DNA from: Fulvivirga maritima
GTDB taxonomy: Bacteria > Bacteroidota > Bacteroidia > Cytophagales > Cyclobacteriaceae
Length of the DNA: 64,000 nt
Assembly: GCF_021389955.1 (NCBI RefSeq)
Contig: NZ_CP089980.1
Location: 5,017,001-5,081,000 of the forward strand
Reading direction: 5' to 3'
The notes beneath the pieces were generated by a model. That model was given only the letters and a program-made list of their open reading frames with translations. It was not told where the DNA came from and made no database searches. Made by a program: the position numbers and the translations under genes. Positions 43,865 through 52,961 of the stretch are shown here, in pieces. Position 1 is the first letter of the stretch. Every line of letters starts with the position of its first letter.

Positions 43865-46800
43865 ATGAAGAGTGGAGTACCGGTTAATGATGATCAGGCC
43901 TTGGAGAAGGAGGCAGATGTGATGGGGCAAAGAGCTCTACAAGCTAAAAGCACCCGTGCGGCTGTTCAGATAGGACCTTTGCAGGTGCAATCTCATTATT
44001 CTGTCTCTCCACTGGCGGAGTTAGAATCCGCAGCCATGCTAACCACTAACATGGCTTGGGGGTTGGTTAAAAGTGTGTTGAGACATGAAATGGCTAATGC
44101 ATCATATTCCACCATAATTAATTCGCTTTTAAAAGCTGGAGATAGTTTCGTGTCTAATAAAATTGTGTCCTGGAGCGGTTTATCAAGCCTGGCTCCGGGT
44201 ATTAACATGATGATTGTGGCCTCCAAAGCTGCTCTTGCCATGTGGGATAGTCTTTCTGATAATATAAAAACAGGTTTACTCTACGTAATGGGTGTAATGG
44301 CGGCTAAAGCTCCAATAATTCGTAGCTATAAAAGCTTGCAGGGTTTTATTGTAAGTGCTGATCAGGGCGAGGTGAGAGGGCAAGTGCAAGGTTGGGTAAA
44401 TACCGCTCAGACGGGTATGAAATACTTTACGGCACCATTGACATCTTTTTATCAATATCTCACAGGTTCATCTAAAGAAGAGCCTCAACCGGAGGCTGAG
44501 GCTGTTAACGATGAGACTGCTCAGGCAGACGATGCTGAAAAATTGATTAACCTTAATTTGCAGGTGATCACACTCATGATTAATAACCTGAAATTGGGTT
44601 ATGATAAAAAATCTGAATTAGAACAAGAGCAGGGTCAAGGAACGCAGCAGCAAGATCCGGGACTCATTGTTGAGTTTTTTGTGCAGTTAAAATTATTCGG
44701 TAGCAATATTCCTGAACGAGCAGGTCAGGAAATGGATCAGCTGTTTTTCCCATTCTCAGGAGAATTTAAATATACGGCTGGCTCACCTATTATCATCAAT
44801 AATTCGGATAGAACATTATTGGGTAATACACTCGGCCCGGTAAGTATTTATCCTTTGGTAGTGGCCAAAAGTGGAGTGAAAAGTGCTGGACTTAACATTG
44901 ATAAGTTAATTGTTGGCAATGGAATAGTGATTTTAACTAATGCCAAAGGAGCCATTCAAGATAAATTACTTTCATTAAGTACTGATGCAGAACTGAATAT
45001 TGGCGGCTATCAACTTAGTGGTTCTATGAGCTTGTTAATGAATGATGGTGCGTTTGAGTCATTATCTATAACCAATGTTAATGAAGCTGGTAATTTTAAA
45101 CTCAAGGCCTTTAATATTGATAAATCCTATAACGGAGATGCGGCTATTCAAATAGATCAGTTGGATATTATAAAGGATACCTTATCGGTGGCTAATGTTC
45201 AAGCTTCAGCAAGTGTGGCACACAAGAAATTTAGCAGTTTTGATTTTTCTATTGAAACCTTCCTTTTGAACCTCTCGGGTAGTAGTATTAATGTGACTGG
45301 AGCTTATTTGTCTTATGTTAGGGCTGATCCTGCGCAAGAGATAGATGAAAACATAAAAGGAGGTGCTGCTGAAATTAATGCTAACATAAATGGGGTTAAT
45401 GTCATCCTTCAGAACCTTTTGGTTGATAAAAATGCCGGGATATATGAGTTTTCTAGTGGGTTAGTCAGATTCCCTGATTTTGATATTTTGGTGGAGCAGG
45501 CAGCCCTCAAGAATGGAGGAATAGAGATTACTAAGGCCGCTTTATCAATCCCTAAATATCAACTTGAAGGATCGGTAAACACCTTTACCTGGAATAAGGA
45601 TGGCCTTGATTTCGAATCAATATCTCTGGCCTTTCCTGGTAAAACGCTGTCACCCATGGAGTCTGTTGTTTTGAGCAACATGAGCATAGAGTTGAAGAAA
45701 GGAGGCGGTTATGAACTCATTTTAACTTCAGATATTGCTTTATCACCAGCGGGAGGAGCGCAGGTGATAGGAGCTCAAGGAGTGGCGTTAAATCTATCAA
45801 AAGAAGGAATTTCAGGTACTCTCAGTGAGTTAAATGTAAACACCTCTATGTTTGATGTTTTGATAAAAGAGGCTGAATTTAATAAGGAGAGGATTGGAGC
45901 CGCTGAAGCAGGGATCAAATTCAAGTCGAAAGAAGAGGGGGGAGAATATGGTAAAATCATGCCTATTTTCGATACTGGCTTGCTGGATTTTCTTAACCTG
46001 GGGACCGAACTGAAAGTAAAAAATGCTTATTTCTATAAAGGCAAAGGATTTTCAATTGATGGAGTTTACCCTAACCTAAAGGCGCTAAAATTCAAGCTTT
46101 TTGGTTTTGAAGCTACTGCAGACCCTGAAAACAGGTCAATTGCTGTTAAAGGATCGTTAGATTTTCCTGGAACAGGACATCCATTTTGGCCTTTTTCACA
46201 AGATATTGCATTTCCTATTTTTATTGGTGTGGCCGGCCATTTTGGTTTGGAGCTGGGAGGATACTTGACCTTAGATATAGATACTACAGTACAGCGAGAA
46301 AAAGGTCAGAATAAACCTTATAACTTTAGTGCTACTCCTTCATTTGCAGGAGATCTTTATTTTAAGGTAAGTGCAGGAGCCGAATTAGGTGCAAGGCTGG
46401 CTGTAGCTCTACAAGCTAATATTTTCGCTCAAACTAACCTGAGCATCCAGAGTAAAGCAGAACTTCTTGGCTCTTTCATATATGTAGATCGTAAATTTAC
46501 TCAAGAGAAACCTGTGGAAATGTCATATGAACTGAAAAATATGATTACAGCGGTAGTAGGTGGTGAATTAAAACTAAAGGCATTTCTTTTCTATGATAAA
46601 CAGTTAACTCAGGTCAAATTCAAAGACTGGGAGCTTGGTGAGTGGGTTAAATCAGGTAAAATAGGATCGTCTGCAGAAGGTGCAAAACTAGAAGATAAGG
46701 AGCGTGGAAAGTTCACAAATTCTAGTAATGATTTAATTATAGAAAAGGAAATTATAGAGGGGGCAAGGGCACAAGAGCTCTTGCAGGAGGCTAATTTACA

Positions 46801-47572
46801 AATTATAGGCAGTGGTGAGGAAAGGGAAAGAATGATTACTAAGCTTACTGTGGATATGTCTAAAGTAGCTCATCAGCTTTTGGTGAAACAAAAGAAGGCT
46901 AAACAAGAGTTAATAATAAGTGAAAGTAGGCTGAAGAAAATTCATGGTAAAAATAAAAACATAAATGAAGCAGCATTAAAGAAGCAAGAAGAGATAGACC
47001 AGCGAAAAAAGAACGTTGCGAACCATGAAAAAGAACTCAATAAGGTATTAAGTTTAATGAACAATGTAGTGGCTGGCTTGGAAGCAAAGGCTCTGGAGCA
47101 GGGAACAGGAAATACAATGAAGAGGATAGAGAGTATCCAGAACGACATTGAAAATATTGATCAGTCAATAAATGAGCCTCATTCTCTGAAAAGCTCAGCG
47201 GACATATCAGAAAGACAAGAGACAGAGGCTGAGGATAGTGCTTTAAAGCCAACGCTTTCTTCAATAGTTGTTACCCCAAAAAGATGGGTTGAAATATCTT
47301 CTTCTAAATCCATGGGCTTCACTTCAAAACAATCCAAAAGAAATAGAATAATAGTCGTAGACAGGGCTTTGGAGGCATATGAGCAGGTGAGGAATGAGTC
47401 GCCCGATAAGCAGCTACCTAAATTGGAAGCTCTACTGTATAAAGTGAATACCTATTTGAAGTCCAGATTTTCTAGTCGCATTCATGCGGCTCAGCTCCTT
47501 CAATACCAGGTGGAGCAAGCGATTAAAATGGCTAATGAGAGTAGGTCTAAAAGAACGCACTTGATGGTCTAA
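43865..47572 (+). CDS. giant DUF4157-linked protein, C-terminal part (beta-rich repeats and coiled coil)
   Basis: 1,235 residues. It starts with KSGVPVNDDQALEKEADVMG, the end of the DUF4157 domain, proving that it belongs to the preceding piece. Then come helical, partly hydrophobic segments (about 30-180), a long beta-rich region from about 290 to 830 made of loosely repeated strands on the pattern of ELNIGGYQLSGSMSL and EINANINGVNVILQNL, a region with FDTGLLDFLNLGTELKVKN, and a coiled coil (about 980-1,110) before a short helical tail. No catalytic motif recognised. It may be a large toxin, adhesin or injection-system cargo. The small membrane protein at 47.7 kb is a conceivable immunity partner. 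Confidence 0.7.
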   Translation: MKSGVPVNDDQALEKEADVMGQRALQAKSTRAAVQIGPLQVQSHYSVSPLAELESAAMLTTNMAWGLVKSVLRHEMANASYSTIINSLLKAGDSFVSNKIVSWSGLSSLAPGINMMIVASKAALAMWDSLSDNIKTGLLYVMGVMAAKAPIIRSYKSLQGFIVSADQGEVRGQVQGWVNTAQTGMKYFTAPLTSFYQYLTGSSKEEPQPEAEAVNDETAQADDAEKLINLNLQVITLMINNLKLGYDKKSELEQEQGQGTQQQDPGLIVEFFVQLKLFGSNIPERAGQEMDQLFFPFSGEFKYTAGSPIIINNSDRTLLGNTLGPVSIYPLVVAKSGVKSAGLNIDKLIVGNGIVILTNAKGAIQDKLLSLSTDAELNIGGYQLSGSMSLLMNDGAFESLSITNVNEAGNFKLKAFNIDKSYNGDAAIQIDQLDIIKDTLSVANVQASASVAHKKFSSFDFSIETFLLNLSGSSINVTGAYLSYVRADPAQEIDENIKGGAAEINANINGVNVILQNLLVDKNAGIYEFSSGLVRFPDFDILVEQAALKNGGIEITKAALSIPKYQLEGSVNTFTWNKDGLDFESISLAFPGKTLSPMESVVLSNMSIELKKGGGYELILTSDIALSPAGGAQVIGAQGVALNLSKEGISGTLSELNVNTSMFDVLIKEAEFNKERIGAAEAGIKFKSKEEGGEYGKIMPIFDTGLLDFLNLGTELKVKNAYFYKGKGFSIDGVYPNLKALKFKLFGFEATADPENRSIAVKGSLDFPGTGHPFWPFSQDIAFPIFIGVAGHFGLELGGYLTLDIDTTVQREKGQNKPYNFSATPSFAGDLYFKVSAGAELGARLAVALQANIFAQTNLSIQSKAELLGSFIYVDRKFTQEKPVEMSYELKNMITAVVGGELKLKAFLFYDKQLTQVKFKDWELGEWVKSGKIGSSAEGAKLEDKERGKFTNSSNDLIIEKEIIEGARAQELLQEANLQIIGSGEERERMITKLTVDMSKVAHQLLVKQKKAKQELIISESRLKKIHGKNKNINEAALKKQEEIDQRKKNVANHEKELNKVLSLMNNVVAGLEAKALEQGTGNTMKRIESIQNDIENIDQSINEPHSLKSSADISERQETEAEDSALKPTLSSIVVTPKRWVEISSSKSMGFTSKQSKRNRIIVVDRALEAYEQVRNESPDKQLPKLEALLYKVNTYLKSRFSSRIHAAQLLQYQVEQAIKMANESRSKRTHLMV

Positions 47573-47722
47573 CTAGTTGTATTTGTCTATTAAATGATGA
47601 GTCAGAGGCAAAAGCATAATTGTAGGCAAAACTTTTATGAATGAGCATTAGAATTATAAAAAATATTTATTTAATTAAAATTACATTATATTGTTTGCCA
47701 CTAACATCTATTCAAATTATTA

Positions 47723-48172
47723 ATGTATAAACATTCTTCTATGCAATTTTATCGAAAACCATACCTGATCTGCTTGATATTTGTTCCTTTGGTGATAGCA
47801 CTTGGCATTATTGCTGGGAAAAAGACTTTAGATGTTCAGCTCTTTTATACATATTATGTATTAAATAATGTTTATGTTACCATATTGGCATTACTGCTTT
47901 TAGTATTTTCAGCAGTCATATATGTCTCGATAATTAAGCATAATTTTAACATCTATACCAAGCTTCACTTGAGTCTTATAATCCCCGGTATATTGTTAAT
48001 TATGATTCTCATTTCCTTTTTGGCATTGGTAACCGATGGTAGTAATTCTTTAATAGATATTAATACGGGCTACACATTTATTTTATTAGGTGTAATCTCT
48101 TTGCTATCAATACTGTTTGGGAATGCACTGTTATTTATTAACTTCATCAAATCTATTAGTAATAGAAATTAG
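47723..48172 (+). CDS. small four-helix membrane protein, unknown function
   Basis: 149 residues with four hydrophobic helices, roughly 15-32, 48-70, 83-107 and 122-143. No family recognised. Ten bases separate it from the methyltransferase start at 48182, so the two were probably one operon. It also follows the giant DUF4157 protein by 150 bases and could be its immunity protein; that is only a positional guess. An alternative start is the Met seven codons in. Confidence 0.6.
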   Translation: MYKHSSMQFYRKPYLICLIFVPLVIALGIIAGKKTLDVQLFYTYYVLNNVYVTILALLLLVFSAVIYVSIIKHNFNIYTKLHLSLIIPGILLIMILISFLALVTDGSNSLIDINTGYTFILLGVISLLSILFGNALLFINFIKSISNRN

Positions 48173-48181
48173 CTTTTCTTA

Positions 48182-48373
48182 ATGCCAAAGGATTCAATTT
48201 ACAGCCCTCAATTTGTAAGTGAGTTATTTGACTCGATGTCTTCAACTTATGGTTTGACTAACTACATTTCATCCTTTGGATTTACAGATAGATGGAGAAA
48301 ACAGTGTGTTCAAAAAATAGAATTAAACTCCGGTTCAGGTGTTATTTTTGATTTAACCCGGATTATTCATTAG
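48182..48373 (+). CDS. UbiE-like methyltransferase, 5' part cut by IS1380
   Basis: 63 residues, of which the last few (TRIIH) come from the IS end. PKDSIYSPQFVSELFDSMSSTYGLTNY is the N-terminus of UbiE/COQ5-type class I methyltransferases. The break falls inside SAM motif I, after GVIFDL. The 3' part continues at 49908. Confidence 0.75.
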   Translation: MPKDSIYSPQFVSELFDSMSSTYGLTNYISSFGFTDRWRKQCVQKIELNSGSGVIFDLTRIIH

Positions 48374-49682
48374 AATAATCAAAAGGAGGACTAGTAGACG
48401 ATATGTTCAAGAATATTCCCTCCATCCAGGGTCTTCTTTTGGAGGGTAATGAGATTTTTAAAACCTTTTTATTAGCATGGTTTGCTGTCCAGGCTCCTAA
48501 TGCAAAGCAATAGGATCTGAGGGTTGATAGGGTTGCTTTTCGATGATGGTTCAACGCAAAATGCCTGAATAAACTCATCAAATTGTAAGCCACCATGATA
48601 AAGCGAAAGGAGGCTTCTGTTGCCCAAAAATCTTGTAAACAAAAATTTTCAAGCCCAAAATCTTGTTTCAATTCCTTAATTCTGTTCTCACAATCGGCGC
48701 GGGTGTTGTACATGTTCCAAATCTGATCCAGAGGTAAATCCATATTGGTCACATAGCAACTATATCGATAGCCAGGCTGATCTTCAAAAAGTTCCTTGCC
48801 TCCTGCATGTGGCCTGATGTCAACTTGCTTTTTTACAATAATGTATCGTCTTGGCTTACCGTTTTCATGACTGAAAACCATCTCGTTCAGCTCTATTCCC
48901 TTTGCCAGTTTGACCCAATCTTTAAGCCCCCAAACTTCGCTTTTTACATTGGGGTACATGCGTACAGCCATAATGTAATTGAGGAGTTCTTCATCTAGAT
49001 ATGACATGATTTCTTCGTTGTAAAAACCACTATCGGCCCTTACCAGACCTACTTTTTGTCCTGCCAAGGCGTGCTTAAAGGTTTCTTCCATGAACTCCCT
49101 GCAACTACTACTGGCCGCTGTGTTGCCTGGCCTGAGCCATGCATTGGCCACCATTCTGGTTTGACTCACAAAGGCCATCAAGGGGTGATGTGAATTTCTC
49201 CCTCTTTTGTTGGGGTTATAACCTTTACTACTCCCTTGTTGATCTCCATATCGAGTGATCACAGTACTATCAAAATCAATGGTGAGTGCTCCTAAACGGA
49301 GCTGGTCAAAGAACCATTGTTGAAGCTCTGGAAATACTTCGTTGTTTAGGGATTGAGAGAATTTTCCAAAAAAACGACTGTAGGTACTTTGGCTAGGCAT
49401 ACCATCCCATCCAAAAATTGACTGTAAAACAGTATCATATCTCAACCAGTCACAATGGATGTATCTACTAGCCCCTGTCCAGATACTCAGCCAAAAACTC
49501 TCTACGATTTGCTTGGGGTCATACCCTCGGTTAGAACCAGGAGATGGAAGTGCCAGTTCGGCTAATTTTTCTCGTATCCCTACCTGATCGATAAATCGTT
49601 TCATTAAACTCATCCCTCCAAAGGGTGTCACTGGCTTGGAGGAATATTCAATGGGTAAAGACCCTATATTTTGAGTAACCAT
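48363..49682 (-). CDS. IS1380-family transposase
   Basis: 439 residues. DDE residues in LTIDFDSTVITRYG, LVRADSGFYNEEI and YNTRADCENRIKELKQDFG; N-terminus PIEYSSKPVTPFGGM is typical. Frame intact. The 128-bp duplication upstream places a mini-ORF (MVTQNIGSLPIEP, stop) between the outer end and the true start, which may lower its translation. Confidence 0.92.
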   Translation of the reverse strand: MVTQNIGSLPIEYSSKPVTPFGGMSLMKRFIDQVGIREKLAELALPSPGSNRGYDPKQIVESFWLSIWTGASRYIHCDWLRYDTVLQSIFGWDGMPSQSTYSRFFGKFSQSLNNEVFPELQQWFFDQLRLGALTIDFDSTVITRYGDQQGSSKGYNPNKRGRNSHHPLMAFVSQTRMVANAWLRPGNTAASSSCREFMEETFKHALAGQKVGLVRADSGFYNEEIMSYLDEELLNYIMAVRMYPNVKSEVWGLKDWVKLAKGIELNEMVFSHENGKPRRYIIVKKQVDIRPHAGGKELFEDQPGYRYSCYVTNMDLPLDQIWNMYNTRADCENRIKELKQDFGLENFCLQDFWATEASFRFIMVAYNLMSLFRHFALNHHRKATLSTLRSYCFALGAWTANHANKKVLKISLPSKRRPWMEGIFLNISSTSPPFDYSNE

Positions 49683-49902
49683 TCTGGTGATTTTTATACC
49701 TCATCAAAATCGATCTTTTTACACAATTATCGAAGGATTTTCTAAACTTTTAGTTTTCTAATGCATAATCAGGGTTCAATGGGTAAAGACCCTATATTTT
49801 GAGTAACCATTCTGGTGATTTTTATACCTCATCAAAATCGATCTTTTTACACAATTATCGAAGGATTTTATAAACTTTTAGTTTTCTAATGCATAATCAG
49901 GG
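49647..49902. repeat. 128-bp tandem duplication at the IS1380 right end
   Basis: Units 49647-49774 and 49775-49902 differ at only one or two bases. Each contains the right inverted end, the upstream region and the first 12 codons of the transposase. Confidence 0.92.
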
Positions 49903-50476
49903 TTTAATGAGTGGCATGGGGGAGCTATGGTCCTCTATTAATAAGTCCTCAATAGATGTCATCGAGATAAATGCTGTTGACATTTCTCCTAAAATGACAA
50001 GCATAGCAAAAGGCAACCTTAGTAGAACAAATGGTAAGATTAATTTATTACAGCAGGATGTTTTAAATAATTCTATATCCTCCAATACAGCTGATATTGT
50101 AGTTTCATCTTTTGGTCTTAAGACTTTTAACCTGGAGCAACTCACTAAATTAGCCAAAGAAATTAGTAGGATTTTAAAGCCCGGAGCATCATTCTCTTTT
50201 GTTGAAATTTCAGTACCTCCCAATCCTTTTTTGCGGTTGTTTTACATGTTCTATTTGAAAGTTATAATTCCTATTATAGGCTTTTTATTTCAAGGTAACT
50301 CAGGGGATTATAGGATGTTGGGTATTTATACTTCTAAGTTTAATAACTGTAAAAATTTCCAAAGGGAACTAACTCAGGCAGGACTTGAAGCCAACTATCA
50401 AGCACTCTTCTTTGGTTGCGCTACAGTTACTTGGGGTAAGAAAAGTGGAAAGGTTACTGAACCAATTTCTAGTTAG
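49889..50476 (+). CDS. UbiE-like methyltransferase, 3' part
   Basis: The true gene sequence starts at 49908 (TSD at 49903-49907); the first residues of the open frame are IS-end sequence. It carries SAM motif II onwards (VDISPKM, LLQQDVL, LKPGASFSFVEI) and the C-terminal YTSKFNNCKNFQRELTQAGL region. Not functional without the 5' part. Confidence 0.8.
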   Translation: MHNQGLMSGMGELWSSINKSSIDVIEINAVDISPKMTSIAKGNLSRTNGKINLLQQDVLNNSISSNTADIVVSSFGLKTFNLEQLTKLAKEISRILKPGASFSFVEISVPPNPFLRLFYMFYLKVIIPIIGFLFQGNSGDYRMLGIYTSKFNNCKNFQRELTQAGLEANYQALFFGCATVTWGKKSGKVTEPISS

Positions 50477-50506
50477 ATAGGATTAATATTTCAAAAAATG
50501 ATAAAC

Positions 50507-50545
50507 AAAAAATCCCCTCCGAACCTGGTTCTGAAGGGGATTTTT
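50507..50545 (+). terminator. terminator after the methyltransferase gene
   Basis: AAATCCCCT with partner AGGGGATTTTT and an inner GAACC/GGTTC stem, about 30 bases after the stop codon. Confidence 0.88.
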
Positions 50546-50933
50546 GTTGTCTATAGTTGGCTTTAATTGATACTAAGGTAATGCCTTAACTTGAATAGCG
50601 GAAGCCTATATCTTTTTGTGCTGATTTAGGTCGTTGAGTAGCGGAATTAGGCGTTAAAGTGTATTGCATGGTCGCGCTTCAACAGACATATTGGCGCAGG
50701 ATAAGGACATTTGCTGTAATATATTAACTTAAGAGGAGAGGAAATGCAGTAGTGAACCGGCCGATTTAATTGCCAATGCTAGCTGTATATTTAATGAGAG
50801 TCCCATTTTTATAGCGATATTTATGCTCAATCACCACTATGAAATGAGCCAAAAAACCTTTAGATTGATCCCCGAAATATAAATAAGTAGCTGGTTTAAG
50901 TTTCTTATATGTATGGTTGATGTAAACAGTTGA
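50546..50933. other. gene-free stretch
   Basis: 388 bases with no coding sequence I can support. It contains GGAATTAGGCGTTAAAGTG near 50650, vaguely like the core next to the FkbM cassette, but with no matching partner. Confidence 0.4.
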
Positions 50934-51557
50934 ATGAAAAAATTAAAAATACTATTTTTTGTTCTTCTTCTAATAGAATTAAACGTTCCAACATATGCTC
51001 AAAAAGGGTTTGGCGTAATTCTTAAGGCAGGACAGAAATATGAAGATGGGCAGTATAAAAAAGCTTTAAAACTATTAGCCAAAGCTGAAAGAATGGATTA
51101 TGGATTTTGTGGGAATGCTTGGGAGGGATCTGAAAGGGCAATTAACCTTTTAAGGACAAAGATTTATATTAATCAGGAAAACTATCAATTAGCTCGAAAA
51201 TGTTTAAATTCCATTGGATTAGAGTATAAGGGAGATAACTTGGATTCTATCCGAATACGAACCTATCAAATGGAATATGGAAAAGACTCTTTGAGCAATA
51301 TGATTGACCTTTCCTTTAATAATACTAAAGTGGTCTGTCGGGAAAATGATTTTTTTGTAATTATCCCTTTAACCAATGGAGAAAAGATAGAGTTGAAAAT
51401 CAATCCAATATTCAATTTTGACTTAATTCATATGGATGATGAAAATGAGAAAGTGGCAAAATGGATTGGCAGTTTTAAGGAGTCTGAAAACTACAAATTG
51501 ATCCAAGAAAGAGACCTACACAGAAGCTCGGTTAAGCCTCATGACGACAATTATTGA
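50934..51557 (+). CDS. secreted or periplasmic protein of unknown function
   Basis: 207 residues. Signal peptide with cleavage after AQ (TYAQ-KG). A short TPR-like helical part follows (LKAGQKYEDGQYKKALKLLAKAERM in shortened view, then YINQENYQLARKCLNSIG), and the second half is beta-rich with no family recognised. It has the look of an accessory lineage-specific gene. A SUKH-like fragment lies 90 bases downstream on the same strand. Confidence 0.65.
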   Translation: MKKLKILFFVLLLIELNVPTYAQKGFGVILKAGQKYEDGQYKKALKLLAKAERMDYGFCGNAWEGSERAINLLRTKIYINQENYQLARKCLNSIGLEYKGDNLDSIRIRTYQMEYGKDSLSNMIDLSFNNTKVVCRENDFFVIIPLTNGEKIELKINPIFNFDLIHMDDENEKVAKWIGSFKESENYKLIQERDLHRSSVKPHDDNY

Positions 51558-51644
51558 AGCTCTGGTCAGTTTGGACCAGATGTAATAAAATTTAAATTAT
51601 GGCTTCAGACTTTATCTGGTCATTAGCTGTAACTAATAAAATCA

Positions 51645-51881
51645 ATGGCAAAATCAATTGAACAGTTTGAAAAGGAAATCTTCTCAGAAGTTAAAAGTGA
51701 AATAATTGCAGATTGGCCCAATAATTTTGTCGTCATTGCTGATTCTGGAGCAGATCCTTATTGTATAGATATAAGTAGTAGCCAAGGAGCTATTTACACC
51801 AGTATGCATGGAACAGGAGCATGGGAATTTGAGCAATGTGCTGAGTCTTTTAAAGATTTTCTAAAAGAAATAGTTAAATAG
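51645..51881 (+). CDS. SMI1/KNR4 (SUKH)-like protein, short
   Basis: 78 residues, about half the usual length. It matches the C-terminal half of SUKH proteins: WPNNFVVIADSGADPYCIDIS, then IYTSMHGTGAWEFEQCAESFKDFL. SUKH proteins are immunity proteins of polymorphic toxin systems. Here it may be truncated at the N-terminus; no toxin gene is next to it apart from the DUF4157 protein 4 kb upstream. Confidence 0.65.
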   Translation: MAKSIEQFEKEIFSEVKSEIIADWPNNFVVIADSGADPYCIDISSSQGAIYTSMHGTGAWEFEQCAESFKDFLKEIVK

Positions 51882-52190
51882 AGTTTTAATTAAAAAGAAC
51901 GGTCATAGACTGATGTAAGGATGAAGGAAAAATTAAAATGGATGTTCATTACCCAACCTAAGTTGACATACCTTTGAAGTAACTTAAATGCCCAAATAGC
52001 CCTAGGTTAAGCTATCGGTTTTGATGGTTTACAAGAGCTATTTGTTTTCAAAGCGATAAAACGCTGGCGCAAGTGTCCACTTATGCCGTTCTAGTAAACA
52101 ATAAATATCTACATTTTAAATGCAGCCGCGATGCATTTGTTTTGTAGTTTTGTATCGCTATTCATCATGTGAGAAATACGAGCCTTCTTT
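51882..52190. other. gene-free stretch with one hairpin
   Basis: No gene. GGCGCAAGTG and CACTTATGCC (52065-52088) form a near-palindrome followed by GTTCTAG. Role unknown. Confidence 0.4.
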
Positions 52191-52961
52191 ATGAAATATT
52201 TACCCATTGATTTCAATTTAAAATACGGCGCTTTATTAATCTTTTTTCTGGCTTCTTGTACCAGTAAGGAAGAGTATCAGCGCTCTTATACCTGGTCTTC
52301 AGTGCAAGTAGACTCTGCCATTGAGGAGTCTGATCACCTGGAAGAGATTATAGCTCCATATAGGGTGAGATTAGACTCTATGATGAATGAAGTAATCGGC
52401 TATGCATCTCATGACTTGACGGCAGAAGGACAATACGAATCAGATTTGGGTACATTTGTCACTCAGGTAATATTAAACCAGTCAAGATCTTCCTATAATA
52501 AAGACGTTGATTTGTCCATCATGAATCATCATGGTGGCCTTAGAGCGTCTATCAATAAAGGTCCCGTGGAGCTGGGAGAGGTGTATGAAGTAATGCCTTT
52601 TGAGAATGAAATGCTACTGTTAGAGGTGCCAGGAGACAGTTTAGTAAAGTTGGTAGAGTTTGTGGGGCAGTCTCATAGTAGTATGATATGGCCCGTGAGC
52701 TTTGAAGTGACTAATTCAGGCGTAAAAAACATTAAAGTAAACGGCGAAAAGATCAATTTAGACAAGAATTATACTTTGGCCGTGAGTGACTATCAGGCTA
52801 ATGGAGGCAGTGGATTTAGTATGTTAAAGCCACTTAAAAGAATAGAAGTAGAGCCAGTAAAACTCAGAGATATGCTAGTGAAGGAAATTAGAGATCTTAC
52901 CGCTCAGGGCGACACTGTAAAAACTGAAGTGGCTCACCTTATAACTGTTACTAACCCATGA
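52191..52961 (+). CDS. 5'-nucleotidase C-terminal domain lipoprotein
   Basis: 256 residues. Lipobox LASC (Cys23). The rest is the nucleotide-binding C-terminal domain of UshA-type 5'-nucleotidases: ESDLGTFVTQVIL, MNHHGGLRASINKGPVELGEVYEVMPFENEM and DYQANGGSGFSML. The catalytic metallophosphatase domain is the next gene, whose ATG overlaps this stop by four bases. In Bacteroidota the two domains of the enzyme are commonly split in this way. Together they should hydrolyse nucleotides outside the cytoplasm, giving nucleoside and phosphate. Confidence 0.9.
   Translation: MKYLPIDFNLKYGALLIFFLASCTSKEEYQRSYTWSSVQVDSAIEESDHLEEIIAPYRVRLDSMMNEVIGYASHDLTAEGQYESDLGTFVTQVILNQSRSSYNKDVDLSIMNHHGGLRASINKGPVELGEVYEVMPFENEMLLLEVPGDSLVKLVEFVGQSHSSMIWPVSFEVTNSGVKNIKVNGEKINLDKNYTLAVSDYQANGGSGFSMLKPLKRIEVEPVKLRDMLVKEIRDLTAQGDTVKTEVAHLITVTNP

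Larger units (their letters stand above)
48357..49902 (-). mobile_element. IS1380-family element with a duplicated outer end
   Basis: 1,546 bp with inverted ends CCCGGATTATTCATTAGAA and CCCTGATTATGCATTAGAA (left as read, right as complement) and a 5-bp duplication TTTAA (48352-48356, 49903-49907). Its right 128 bp (49775-49902) repeat 49647-49774, so a second right inverted end lies inside. Confidence 0.92.
48182..50476 (+). pseudogene. class I SAM methyltransferase (UbiE-like) interrupted by an IS
   Basis: Removing the IS (48357-49902) and one TTTAA duplication restores a frame of about 247 residues with motif I as VIFDLMSGMGELW. The rest of the fold follows: DVIEINAVDISPKM, INLLQQDVLNNSISSNTADIVVSSFGL, LKPGASFSFVEIS. 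Likely a small-molecule methyltransferase; substrate unknown. The gene cannot make a working enzyme now, because the SAM-binding loop is split. Confidence 0.85.
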
